Shown one piece after another: positions 1 to 7,450 of a stretch of 40,231 nt of DNA. Below the pieces are notes generated by a model. The model was not told the origin of the DNA. It worked only from the letters and a program-made list of their open reading frames with translations, and did not search any database. Position numbers and translations under genes: made by a program. Each line of letters opens with the position of its first letter. The stretch's first letter is position 1. The stretch is from Candidatus Gastranaerophilales bacterium (GTDB lineage: Bacteria; Cyanobacteriota; Vampirovibrionia; Gastranaerophilales; Gastranaerophilaceae): positions 1 to 40,231 of the forward strand of contig CALVAS010000010.1 in the NCBI GenBank assembly GCA_944325585.1, written 5' to 3'.

Positions 1-201
1 TAGATAATCTTTTGATACATTTTTTGCAATAGTAGTTATCCAGCTTGAAAAATTGCCCTGTTCTTTGTATTTTTCGGCGTTTTTCCAAACTTTTACATAA
101 ACCTCTTGTTCGAGATCTTCATTTTCTTCTTCTTTTGTTATAAGGCGTATTATGTTTTTTACGCTTTGTTTGTTATTTTTGATTATTTCTTTAAAATCCA
201 T
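1..201 (-). CDS. ECF-type RNA polymerase sigma factor, region 2 (3' end outside window)
   Basis: Reading leftward from an ATG at 199-201, 67 codons are open up to the window edge. The peptide begins MDFKEIIKNNKQ and continues with an acidic helix (DLEQEVYVKVWKNAEKY) followed by FSSWITTIAKN, the typical sigma-70 region 2 of extracytoplasmic-function factors (core binding and -10 recognition). Region 4 lies outside the window. Its start codon shares one base with the stop of the upstream anti-sigma gene (TAATG arrangement), so the two are probably translationally coupled. The anti-sigma gene comes first, the reverse of the commonest order. The subgroup cannot be assigned from this fragment. Confidence 0.85.
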   Translation of the reverse strand, partial: MDFKEIIKNNKQSVKNIIRLITKEEENEDLEQEVYVKVWKNAEKYKEQGNFSSWITTIAKNVSKDYL

Positions 202-545
202 TATTCCACCAGTAAAAGACCGTAGGAATCTACAGGAAATCCTAAATCTTCCGCTGAGAGCGTTTCGCCGTATTTTATATAATCCATCATGTCCTGATTT
301 GTTCCTACCACACCTATTGAAGCTCCGCCGATTACAAGCGCGAAAAGAATACACGCTACTTTAAGATGATGAGGTGCCGTCCTTTTCTTTTTGTAAAAAG
401 GCTTAACTTCACTGATTAATTCCGAAACTTTATCCATCTTTGCCTGTTCCTCGCGGCAGTCTTCGCAGACTTTCAAATGTTCCTTGAGAGTGACTTCATC
501 CGCAAATGTGAATAAGGCTTCGTATTTTGTACATTTTTCCTTCAT
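201..545 (-). CDS. Membrane-anchored zinc-finger anti-sigma factor
   Basis: This is a 114-residue protein. Residues 23-30 form the H-x3-C-x2-C motif of the zinc-binding anti-sigma (ZAS) fold, with another Cys at position 5. A single hydrophobic segment at about 62-81 would anchor the cytoplasmic sigma-binding part to the inner membrane, leaving a short extracytoplasmic tail of about 30 residues. The start is supported by an AGAGG ribosome-binding site about 7 bases upstream. It overlaps the downstream ECF sigma gene by one base, which supports its role as that factor's partner. The short outer tail suggests direct sensing or release by proteolysis, but the signal cannot be read from the sequence. 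Confidence 0.85.
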   Translation of the reverse strand: MKEKCTKYEALFTFADEVTLKEHLKVCEDCREEQAKMDKVSELISEVKPFYKKKRTAPHHLKVACILFALVIGGASIGVVGTNQDMMDYIKYGETLSAEDLGFPVDSYGLLLVE

Positions 546-564
546 TTTTGTAACCTCTTATACC

Positions 565-593
565 ATTATAACGAATTTCAAAATAAAAAGTTC
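565..593 (-). promoter_or_regulatory. Candidate autoregulated ECF promoter of the anti-sigma/sigma operon
   Basis: On the minus strand a TGAAC element (GAAC at 590-593) is followed after 16 bases by CGTT (570-573). This is the general form of ECF-dependent promoters (-35 GAAC, -10 beginning CGT). A TATAAT box (565-570) overlaps the -10 side, so the housekeeping sigma could also read it. It lies 20 bases upstream of the anti-sigma start codon. Confidence 0.5.
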
Positions 594-623
594 ATTTTTC
601 AGGAAACAATTTACAATTAAGTT

Positions 624-652
624 TTGAAATTTATTAATATTTGTAATATTGT
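624..652 (+). promoter_or_regulatory. Candidate sigma-70 promoter of the first two-gene membrane operon
   Basis: TTGAAA (624-629), a 17-base spacer and TATTGT (647-652). This predicts a leader of about 90 bases before the start at 750. The leader contains a small AGCA/TGCT hairpin near 700. Confidence 0.45.
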
Positions 653-749
653 GCATTTAAATAGCAAAAAAAAATATTTACACATTTTATTTAAACGGAG
701 CAGCTTTTGCTAGCCATTATGTGACCAAAAACTTCGGTTCCGGAAAAAT

Positions 750-1289
750 ATGAAAACTGCGATTGTAGATAAATTTAAGACGATTTCTCATAAACTCGGC
801 ATAAACAACAAACCTACCTATGTTGTAATGGCGATTGCTGCCGTTAAGGGAATCTGCCGTCCGACATTTACAATGATGGATAAAAAGGAGGAGCCCAGAA
901 CCAAAAAATATACAGCAATCAGAGAAGGGTTAACAGAACTTATTGCTATTCCTGTATATTGGGGGCTTGGAGAGGCGTCTGCCAAAATCGCAAATAAAAT
1001 TCTGCCTGATGAGTTGAAAAAACAGGGCGCAAAAAACTGTATGTTTTTGGGCGTTTGTGTTGCCGCACTTCTTGTAATCCCCGGACTTTGTTCGGCTGCA
1101 ATCAAGCCTTTGATGGATAAATTTTATAATAACGAAAAAGGAGCGCTGGCAAAACATCTGGATATACAATCAGAAGCGCCGGATACTGCGGTTAAAAATC
1201 TTTATAATACCATGCCGGCAGTAAGCCGTCCGAATTTTCAAACTTTTTCTAATCGGCCGCAATACGGCATGAAAGTAGGTGGCGTATGA
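750..1289 (+). CDS. Membrane protein of an unrecognised family, first gene of operon copy 1
   Basis: This 179-residue protein matches no family I know. It is clearly paralogous to the product at 22255-22779. Both have RP at residues 37-38, TFTMMD at 39-44, KYTAIREG or TYTAFREG at 53-60, hydrophobic stretches at about 60-80 and 95-120, and a C-terminus ending in a GG-containing tail (MKVGGV here, LKIGGGL there). The long N-terminal segment before the RP motif is amphipathic. The ribosome-binding site is weak (GGAA, 6 bases upstream). The stop overlaps the next start by four bases (ATGA), so the two proteins are probably made together and may form a complex. Function unknown. Confidence 0.75.
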   Translation: MKTAIVDKFKTISHKLGINNKPTYVVMAIAAVKGICRPTFTMMDKKEEPRTKKYTAIREGLTELIAIPVYWGLGEASAKIANKILPDELKKQGAKNCMFLGVCVAALLVIPGLCSAAIKPLMDKFYNNEKGALAKHLDIQSEAPDTAVKNLYNTMPAVSRPNFQTFSNRPQYGMKVGGV

Positions 1290-1942
1290 TAAGCGGTGTT
1301 GCAAAATTTTTAACGAGCCCTTCGCTCAACAATATTACTTCAAACACAAATTCTCAGGTTATGATGGAAACAACTTTAAAATCCATAGGCCGTCCGGGAT
1401 TTATATTGATTGACAACGATATTGATAGTGATACGAAAAAATATGCTGCCGCAAAAGAGTTTTTATATCAGGCAACCTGTTTGCTTGTTTATGCAGCTCT
1501 TGTTGTTCCTGTATTTAAGCGCGGCGCCTTTAAAATTGCACAAAAAGTCTTTAATAAGTCTGAAATCGGCAACTTCCGCTCATTGAAACAATACGATCGT
1601 TATCTCAAACTTTGTGATTCTTCATTAAACAATCGTCTAAAAACACTCGGTAAAGAAATTAAAGGTGTATATAAAACAGACGCAGACGGAAATAAAGTAA
1701 AAAAACTCGTCAGAGACGATTATGATGCAATAGCAGTTTCTGAACTTGAAAAAGAAAATCCGAACAGATTTACTGATTTGAAAGGTGCAATTGAATTCGG
1801 AAATATAGTCGGCTCAGTATTCGGTCTTGCAATTCTTGCACCGCAGTTTTCACATGTATTTATTCATCCGGCATTAAAGTTTTTAGGGCTTGAAAAATCA
1901 GCAGAAAGCAATGATAATAAAAAGTTAGATAAGACTGTTTAG
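1286..1942 (+). CDS. Membrane protein of an unrecognised family, second gene of operon copy 1
   Basis: This 218-residue protein is paralogous to the product at 21632-22258. Both have GRP at residues 35-37, an I/L-D pair at 42-43, DTKKYAAAKE or DTRKYAATKEG from residue 49, a hydrophobic segment at about 60-78, a charged middle, then KGAIEFGNIVGSVFGLA (a second hydrophobic segment) and a HP-x4-LG-x-EK tail. The RP...KYxA motif is also shared with the upstream partner, so the two genes of the operon may be ancient duplicates. Translation is coupled through an ATGA overlap. The gene ends in a four-base convergent overlap with trmFO. Function unknown. Confidence 0.75.
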   Translation: MISGVAKFLTSPSLNNITSNTNSQVMMETTLKSIGRPGFILIDNDIDSDTKKYAAAKEFLYQATCLLVYAALVVPVFKRGAFKIAQKVFNKSEIGNFRSLKQYDRYLKLCDSSLNNRLKTLGKEIKGVYKTDADGNKVKKLVRDDYDAIAVSELEKENPNRFTDLKGAIEFGNIVGSVFGLAILAPQFSHVFIHPALKFLGLEKSAESNDNKKLDKTV

Positions 1943-3249
1943 AGTGATGAGCAAAGGGAATTCAAATATTCAACAGATCTGTTTGAAAGAAGTTCGGCTT
2001 TAAGTTTTTTATTTTTGCGTTCTTTTTTGGGAAGTTCGATTTTATCAACAATGCCCCAGTTAGAGTTTATCGGCTGGAACTTTTCATGCGCCGGATCCGT
2101 AATGTAATTTGTCAGAGCGCCCAGCATGGTTGTTTTAGGTAATGTTAAAAGCTGTTCGCCTTTAAGATATCTTGCCATGTTTATTCCTGCCAGAAGGCCT
2201 GACGCCATTGATTCTGTGTAGCCTTCAGTGCCCGTAAGCTGACCTGCAAAAAATAAATCCTCTCTTTTTCTTGTTTGTAGAGTCGCATGCAAAACTTTAG
2301 GCGAATTTATAAACGTATTTCTGTGCATGACCCCGTATCTGACTATATTTGCGTTTTCGAGTCCCGGAATTGAATGAATAAGTTCTTTTTGTGCCCCCCA
2401 TTTCAGGTTTGTCTGGAATCCCACAAGGTTAAAGAGTGTTTTTGCGGAATTGTCCTGCCGCAGTTGAACAACAGCATAATTTTCTTCATTTGTTCGCGGA
2501 TCAATGAGACCGATTGGTTTCATCGGGCCAAATCGTAATGTATCTGTGCCTCTTGATGCTAAAACTTCAACAGGCAGACAGCTTTCAAAAAACTTTGCAT
2601 TCTTTTCAAACTCTTTTAACTCGATTCGCGGTGCCTTAATCAGAATTTCATAAAACTTCTCATATTGTTCTTTGTTCATCGGGCAGTTTATATAAGCAGC
2701 ATCACCTTTGTTATAGCGGTTCTGCCAGAATGCAATATCGAAATTTATGCTTTCAGCCTCGACAATCGGTGCTATTGCATCAAAAAAGAATAAATGTTCG
2801 GTTTCAGTGAAGGTTTTAATTGCTTCCGCAAGTTTTTGGCTTGAAAGCGGGCCTGATGCTATAATAGTCGGTGTTTGCGGAATTTCTGCAATTTCTTCGC
2901 GGATAAATGTAATATTCGGATTGTTTGCAATTTTATTTGTGATTTTTTCGGAAAAGCCTTCTCTGTCAATGGCAAGAGCATTACCTGCAGGAACACGGCA
3001 TTCATATGCTGTGTTTATAAGTTCACCGCCCAGAAGTTCCATTTCTTTTTTAAGCAGTCCGCTTGCGTTTGTAATATCAAAGGAGCCTAAACTGTTTGAG
3101 CATACAAATTCAGCGCATTTGTCCGTCTTGTGAGCACCTGTTTCCTGCTTCGGGCGCATTTCAAAAAGATTTACGTGTATTCCTCGTTTTGCAAGCTGCA
3201 AAGCTGCCTCTGAGCCTGCCAGACCTGCACCTATTACATTTACTTCCAT
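1939..3249 (-). CDS. trmFO: Methylenetetrahydrofolate--tRNA-(uracil-54-C5)-methyltransferase (FADH2-oxidising)
   Basis: TrmFO makes ribothymidine at position 54 of tRNA using methylenetetrahydrofolate and FADH2. The 436-residue length fits the family. An N-terminal FAD-binding GAGLAG motif lies at residues 7-12, followed by EMRP (30-33) and CAEFVCSNS, whose Cys50 corresponds to the N-terminal conserved cysteine. FESCLPVEV carries Cys224, matching the catalytic Cys226 of the B. subtilis enzyme. GTEGYTESMASGLLAG near the C-terminus is the second FAD-binding part. It stands alone, convergent with and overlapping the membrane-protein operon by four bases, so there is no room for a separate terminator between them. 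Confidence 0.97.
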   Translation of the reverse strand: MEVNVIGAGLAGSEAALQLAKRGIHVNLFEMRPKQETGAHKTDKCAEFVCSNSLGSFDITNASGLLKKEMELLGGELINTAYECRVPAGNALAIDREGFSEKITNKIANNPNITFIREEIAEIPQTPTIIASGPLSSQKLAEAIKTFTETEHLFFFDAIAPIVEAESINFDIAFWQNRYNKGDAAYINCPMNKEQYEKFYEILIKAPRIELKEFEKNAKFFESCLPVEVLASRGTDTLRFGPMKPIGLIDPRTNEENYAVVQLRQDNSAKTLFNLVGFQTNLKWGAQKELIHSIPGLENANIVRYGVMHRNTFINSPKVLHATLQTRKREDLFFAGQLTGTEGYTESMASGLLAGINMARYLKGEQLLTLPKTTMLGALTNYITDPAHEKFQPINSNWGIVDKIELPKKERKNKKLKAELLSNRSVEYLNSLCSSL

Positions 3250-3366
3250 TCCGGAATTGTATTATGAAAAAGTCTGAATGTCAATCAGTACTTGACGGAA
3301 AGCCATGTTAAACAACAATAATTGTAAAGAAATATTAATAAAAATATTATAATTGTAGTATATTAC

Positions 3367-3395
3367 TTGAAAAAATTTGAAAGATTAAGTATAAT
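3367..3395 (+). promoter_or_regulatory. Strong sigma-70-type promoter for the 686-residue membrane protein
   Basis: TTGAAA (3367-3372), exactly 17 bases, then TATAAT (3390-3395). The predicted start of transcription is near 3402, giving a leader of about 130 bases. A second, weaker match (TTGTAA, 17, TATTAT at 3322-3350) lies just upstream. Confidence 0.6.
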
Positions 3396-3412
3396 TATTA
3401 CACTTAATCTTT
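3380..3412. repeat. Inverted repeat spanning the -10 box
   Basis: AAAGATTAAGT (3380-3390) and ACTTAATCTTT (3402-3412) are a perfect 11-base inverted repeat separated by 11 bases. The -10 box lies at its left arm and loop, so it is placed as an operator. It could also fold as a weak AT-rich hairpin. No regulator can be assigned. Confidence 0.45.
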
Positions 3413-3534
3413 TAAAAATTACATTTATCTTTGTTAACTTTTCGAAATAATACCGGACAAATGGGCAATAAATGTAAGACAAAAGTTTTTTTAATAGTAT
3501 GTGTGTGTAGTATTCAGTAAAGTAAAGTAGGGAT

Positions 3535-5595
3535 ATGTCAGTAAAATCAATTAATTCTTCGGAAAATACGCGCCAGACCAGACTTGGACAAAAGAACGCT
3601 AAAGTCAAATACAATCCGCAGTTTACCAGCAGTTTTAATCCTGTTGTAACAGTTACAGATGCGATTTCAAGAGGCGGATTTGCCGCGTCTTTTATTGCGC
3701 AGGACGGTATCGGTATGGTTGCTCCGAGAATTTGGGAAGGGTTAAACCGCGGTCGTAAACGCGAAAAAGATCCCGTTACAGGTGAAGAAACCGGCAAAAA
3801 AATAGGACCATACAACTGGACGTTTGCACGACGTGAAGGTATCCGTGAAGTTTTGTCAGGTCCCAGTGCATTTTTAATCCCTGCAGCGATTATGGCAGGT
3901 ATCAAAAAATATTCAGGACGTGCAAACAACGTTCCTATTAATATGATTAATACGTTCGGCGAAAAGTTTCACGATTCTTTAATTAAAAATCAAGAGTTGA
4001 TTAAAAATATTACTGATTTTAAGAATCCGGAACAAACAAAAGCTATCAAATTAGATTTGTATAAACAAATGTTCAAGGCGACTCTTGAATCATCACTCGA
4101 TAATACAACAAAAGTTAATTATGATGAACAGGCTGAGAAAATGGCAAATAAACTTTTGGAAATTGAATCTGCCAAGTCCAAAGGTTTCTGGAAACATTTT
4201 ATCGGTAAGAGCACTCCTGGCATGCGCGAAGATTTGACTTCCGAGCTTGTCGGCGAATTTATGGACTTGCGCAAAAATATAGTAAGCCCGACTAAAAACG
4301 AGCTTGAAGCAACTGTTAAAGTTAGCTGGCGTGAAAATCCTGTTTCCGGCTCATTTGATAAAATGCTCAGCAACATGATGGATTATACAGATGATGTGAT
4401 TAAGTCAACTCATAAGTATCTCAAAAATAATCCGGCAGATGGTTTGGATAATTTCTTAAAATCATTCAATCTAAGACGTTCAGGTTCAAGATTCCTGTCT
4501 AATTTTGCAATGTTCTTTGCCGTTGTAGGATTTTATGATGTAATTCCCAAATTGTATAATTTAGGAATAAAAAACAATCCTGATGAAGTAGGCGTTTCAC
4601 AAGAAACAGTGCAGGATGCCAAATCCGAAAATAAAACTGATGCAGAAAAAACTTCAGACGGTAAAAATTCTAAAGATGTCGCATTTACAGGTGCAATGGC
4701 AACAATAAATGAAACTGCCGGTAAAACAGTTTTGAAAGGCGGATGGCTTAAAAAACTTTCCGACACTTTTGAATTTGATGGCCCTTCAATGTCAGTACCG
4801 GCAATGTTAACATTGTTATTCGGGTTCTGTCTGCCGCCGAGACTTCGTGATGCAAAAGGCGAACATGACAGACGTGAAATTTTAGTTCGTGATATCGCAA
4901 GTTTTACAGCAATATTATTCGGTGCTAAGGCATTATCACGTATGTTTTCAACAGCTTTTGCCAAACTGTCAGGCCTTGCTTTGAATGTTAAACCTAAAGA
5001 CCACGATAAAGGCTTTATCTACAAACTTAAAAATTATCTGACAGCAGGGAAAGGTGTAAATGTTTTGGGCAGTGATCAGTTAGCATCAAAACACAGCAAT
5101 TTAAGACAATACAAAGACGGTATTATCGGATATATTGACTTTTTGAATAAGACAGGCGGCGACCCGAGAAAAGTATTCAGCATGGATAAAGAAGTTAAAA
5201 AAGCTGCTGAGAATATTCTTAACGGTAAAAAACTGAAAGATGTTTCAATGTCAGAACTTGTTGCTGATTTTAAAGCGGCCCAAGCAGCCGGAAATTCAAA
5301 GGAACTTGATACAATTTATAAAGCCTTTGAAAGTCCTGATAATAAGTTTGTCCGCATTGCAAAAACATTGAACAGTTCATTTGAATTTGCGTCAATTATT
5401 CTGTTAGTTCCGGCCTTTATGATTTGGCTTGCCAGATACTGTGAAAGAATGACTAAAGCAAATAAAGAAAAAGAACGATTGGCTCAAAATGCTAATAATA
5501 TTTCAACTGCAGCTGCACAGACGAGTTTGAATAAAATGGTTCATCCCTCAGTTGCTTCTTCTCAGCCGACAATGGCAGGATTTTTGAAAAAATAA
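3535..5595 (+). CDS. Large multi-pass membrane protein of unknown function with the RP...REG-type motif
   Basis: This 686-residue protein has no family I recognise. After an N-terminal polar segment with YNPQFTSSF (26-34) comes ISRGGFAASF (44-53) and, after a charged insert, YNWTFARREGIREV (93-106). These resemble the RP...KYxAxREG motif of the two-gene operons at 750-1942 and 21632-22779. Hydrophobic segments follow at about 108-122, about 325-345, in a PAMLTLLFGFCLPP region and in a C-terminal EFASIILLVPAFMIWLARY stretch. A long charged helical part lies between them. The C-terminus is Ala/Ser/Asn-rich. It is preceded by its own promoter and followed by a strong terminator, so it is probably monocistronic. 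Start at the first ATG, but the ribosome-binding site (AGTAGGG) is very close. Confidence 0.7.
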   Translation: MSVKSINSSENTRQTRLGQKNAKVKYNPQFTSSFNPVVTVTDAISRGGFAASFIAQDGIGMVAPRIWEGLNRGRKREKDPVTGEETGKKIGPYNWTFARREGIREVLSGPSAFLIPAAIMAGIKKYSGRANNVPINMINTFGEKFHDSLIKNQELIKNITDFKNPEQTKAIKLDLYKQMFKATLESSLDNTTKVNYDEQAEKMANKLLEIESAKSKGFWKHFIGKSTPGMREDLTSELVGEFMDLRKNIVSPTKNELEATVKVSWRENPVSGSFDKMLSNMMDYTDDVIKSTHKYLKNNPADGLDNFLKSFNLRRSGSRFLSNFAMFFAVVGFYDVIPKLYNLGIKNNPDEVGVSQETVQDAKSENKTDAEKTSDGKNSKDVAFTGAMATINETAGKTVLKGGWLKKLSDTFEFDGPSMSVPAMLTLLFGFCLPPRLRDAKGEHDRREILVRDIASFTAILFGAKALSRMFSTAFAKLSGLALNVKPKDHDKGFIYKLKNYLTAGKGVNVLGSDQLASKHSNLRQYKDGIIGYIDFLNKTGGDPRKVFSMDKEVKKAAENILNGKKLKDVSMSELVADFKAAQAAGNSKELDTIYKAFESPDNKFVRIAKTLNSSFEFASIILLVPAFMIWLARYCERMTKANKEKERLAQNANNISTAAAQTSLNKMVHPSVASSQPTMAGFLKK

Positions 5596-5619
5596 AACAA
5601 TGAAAAATATAAGTTACAA

Positions 5620-5656
5620 AAAAGGCCAGCGAGTGAATTTCACTCGCTGGCCTTTT
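5620..5656. terminator. Bidirectional intrinsic terminator
   Basis: A near-perfect 18-base inverted repeat with a core of GGCCAGCGAGTGAA and its complement, flanked by A/T runs on both sides (T4 rightward, T6 leftward). It lies between the convergent genes ending at 5595 and 5670 and would stop transcription from both. Confidence 0.9.
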
Positions 5657-5669
5657 GGTGTGTAAAATT

Positions 5670-5873
5670 TTAGACTCCAATTAAGGAATTAATTTCAGCA
5701 ACCATTTCATCAGGATCAAACCCGTGAACTTTTGCTCCGGCTTCAAGATTTTCATAGCGAGCAGCCGCACATCCGATGCAGCCTAATCCGTATTTTTGAA
5801 ATATTGCAATGCTTTCAGGACATGCTTGAACTATATCCAGAATATTCATATCTTTAGTAATTTTTTCAGCCAT
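5670..5873 (-). CDS. DUF1858 / hybrid-cluster-associated redox disulfide protein
   Basis: This is a 67-residue cytoplasmic protein of the small DUF1858 domain family. It has the usual start (KITKDMNILDIV), the middle PESIAIFQKYGLGCIGC with the conserved C-x-x-C, and the tail VHGFDPDEMVAEIN. The CxxC is thought to act as a redox disulfide, and such proteins often accompany hybrid-cluster or nitrosative-stress genes; none is seen here. The start at 5873 is chosen over the longer open frame because AGGAGG sits 7 bases upstream. Transcription ends at the terminator at 5620-5656. Confidence 0.9.
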   Translation of the reverse strand: MAEKITKDMNILDIVQACPESIAIFQKYGLGCIGCAAARYENLEAGAKVHGFDPDEMVAEINSLIGV

Positions 5874-5943
5874 ATATACCTCCTTGACTTTTGTTACATA
5901 ATCCTTAAGAACATTGTACAACAAAAAAGAAGGATGTGTAAGT

Positions 5944-6105
5944 ATGAAGTTTCTCAAAAATTTGTTTAAGGATGAAGAAAAAGTTGTAGGACTTTGCGCT
6001 TTTAACAAAAAAAACGGCAGAGTATTATATAGCTATACTCCGCAGTTTAACGCACCAAAACTGATTTATAGCACGAATACTAAAAATAATTTCTTCCTGC
6101 TGTAA
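5944..6105 (+). CDS. Small hypothetical protein (53 residues)
   Basis: The protein begins MKFLKNLFKDEEK, a basic amphipathic start, followed by VGLCAFNKKNGRVLYSY and a polar, aromatic-rich tail. No family is recognised and no membrane segment is evident. The start at 5944 is preferred over an in-frame ATG at 5914 because AGAAGGA lies about 9 bases upstream. It is divergent from the DUF1858 gene and convergent with the 68-residue protein at 6116. It could be a real lineage-specific peptide, but the evidence is limited to an RBS-supported open frame. Confidence 0.5.
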   Translation: MKFLKNLFKDEEKVVGLCAFNKKNGRVLYSYTPQFNAPKLIYSTNTKNNFFLL

Positions 6106-6115
6106 ATCTTTAGTT

Positions 6116-6322
6116 TTAGGCGAGTAAATCTAATTTGTCAGCGCAAATGTGAGCACCGCAAAGTTGTTCACGTGTAAAATCGCTTTTAGTTCTCGGATGC
6201 TCAGGATTTGCAGTAAAGCTGAACGTATTTTTTACAAAATTTCCCCCGTTTTGCAAACCTGTATAATTTATGTAGTTTGAGCGGCTTGCTGAATTAAGTT
6301 TTGATACATCTAATCCAAACAT
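6116..6322 (-). CDS. Small protein A of a tandem 68-residue pair
   Basis: This 68-residue polar protein belongs to no known family. It has YTGL at 20-23, SFTANP further on, and ends LCGAHICADKLDLLA. The neighbouring gene at 6406-6612 encodes a protein of exactly the same length ending IAGSETLAKNLDLVA. The start at 6322 has GGAG 6 bases upstream, and a TATAAT box lies about 20 bases further up. No signal peptide or membrane segment. The shared C-terminus suggests a recognition or targeting tag. Confidence 0.6.
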   Translation of the reverse strand: MFGLDVSKLNSASRSNYINYTGLQNGGNFVKNTFSFTANPEHPRTKSDFTREQLCGAHICADKLDLLA

Positions 6323-6405
6323 TATAAACTCCAATATTCCCTATATTATAATAAAGGAAATATTGGTGGAAAAATTGCCTGATTTTTGTGAAATATTACA
6401 AAATA

Positions 6406-6612
6406 TTAAGCAACTAAGTCCAGATTTTTAGCTAAAGTCTCGCTGCCGGCGATTTTGGGGTAGTTTAAATTGTGTCCGCCTTCGGTTATCGAGGTGAATA
6501 ATCCACTGTTAAAGAAGTTGTTTTGTTTGGCTGGATTTTTTCTTTGTGCCTCGAAAAAGTTGACAGCATCGACCTTTTGAACGTAATTGTGTTGAATTCT
6601 ATCTATGTTCAT
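6406..6612 (-). CDS. Small protein B of a tandem 68-residue pair
   Basis: This 68-residue protein begins MNIDRIQHNYVQKVD, has an Asn/Phe-rich centre (KQNNFFNSGLF) and ends AKNLDLVA. The last 15 residues align with protein A (hydrophobic-x-G-x5-A-x2-LDL-x-A), while the remainder is divergent. Start 6612 is supported by GGAGAG about 9 bases upstream; a longer frame upstream lacks this. It is encoded in the same direction as protein A with an 83-base gap. Function unknown. Confidence 0.6.
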   Translation of the reverse strand: MNIDRIQHNYVQKVDAVNFFEAQRKNPAKQNNFFNSGLFTSITEGGHNLNYPKIAGSETLAKNLDLVA

Positions 6613-6762
6613 TATTTTGCTCTCCAATTTTATAAAAAAAATCAAAGAGCAGAAATTTCAAATTCCGATTATTTCGTTACATTCTTTACAAATTAAATAA
6701 AAACACTGTATTTGTATAAAATCCGGCAATGTTATTAGTTTATGTGTGTGAAATGTAATTAA

Positions 6763-7278
6763 TTACTGTTCGCTTTCATGATGATCATTGTTTTTCATCA
6801 GCTTTTCAAAATCAGAAGGTTTGATGCTTTGAACAAATTTCTTAAATTCTTGAGCTTCTTCTTCATCTTTTGCACTGTCAGTCGATACGGAACCGTTTGA
6901 AATTACATTGGCCGTTACAAATATAGGTGCATCCACTCTTATTGCAACAGCTATTGCATCTGAAGGGCGGGAATCAATTTCCGTAATATTGCCATCTTTA
7001 TCGCGCAAAAACATTGTTGCATAATAAGTTTCTTTTTCAACATCATTAATTTCGATTTTTTCCAGTTCATAACCTGTTTTTTCAATCATATTTACAATCA
7101 AATCGTGCGTCATAGGTCGTGAAACAGTTAGGTTTTCGATTTTTCTGATAATCGCGCTTGCCTCTGCAGAACCGATCCATATAGGAAGAGCTTTTCTGTT
7201 TTCTTTGTCATGCAAAACGACAATCGGTGAACCTGTCCTTGTATCCAGTGCAATACCCATTACTTTCATTTCAATCAT
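6763..7278 (-). CDS. Bifunctional nuclease family protein (DUF151/BFN)
   Basis: This 171-residue protein carries the DUF151 domain at about residues 3-135: MKVMGIALDTRTGSPIVVL, then LPIWIGSAEASAI, RPMTHDLI and IDSRPSDAIAVAIR, all hallmarks of the family. Plant and Thermotoga relatives have been linked to DNase/RNase activity; the bacterial role is poorly defined. A C-terminal acidic extension (about 140-171) ends with NNDHHESEQ. The start at 7278 begins exactly where the domain does, with AAAGG upstream. The 55 codons of open frame further upstream overlap a tRNA promoter and look non-coding. Confidence 0.92.
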   Translation of the reverse strand: MIEMKVMGIALDTRTGSPIVVLHDKENRKALPIWIGSAEASAIIRKIENLTVSRPMTHDLIVNMIEKTGYELEKIEINDVEKETYYATMFLRDKDGNITEIDSRPSDAIAVAIRVDAPIFVTANVISNGSVSTDSAKDEEEAQEFKKFVQSIKPSDFEKLMKNNDHHESEQ

Positions 7279-7384
7279 TTGTAAAATACCTTTCTTTTTT
7301 AGTTTTCCGCGTGAAGGCAAGTGTGTTTTCGAAATATTCCATCTTTTAATATTATACGCATAAAAATATTTTTGGGAAACAGTT

Positions 7385-7413
7385 TTGAAAAAAATATTTT
7401 TTTGTGATATAGT
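7385..7413 (+). promoter_or_regulatory. Promoter of the tRNA-Ser gene
   Basis: TTGAAA (7385-7390), 17 bases, TATAGT (7408-7413). Predicted transcription start is near 7420. The roughly 30-base precursor leader holds a GCGG/CCGC hairpin (7423-7435). Confidence 0.6.
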
Positions 7414-7450
7414 TACTATACAAGCGGTAATTCCGCATGACAATAAATAC

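Noticed and set aside
2747-3311. Plus-strand open frames inside trmFO
   Set aside because: They are antisense shadows of a clearly conserved gene, with no start signals.
3461-3520. 19-codon open frame in the leader of the 686-residue membrane protein gene
   Set aside because: Poor ribosome-binding site and no recognisable peptide pattern; short frames are expected by chance in a 130-base leader.
7279-7443. In-frame N-terminal extension of the DUF151 protein (55 codons)
   Set aside because: It overlaps the tRNA-Ser promoter, and the domain begins right at the internal start with an SD-like AAAGG upstream.
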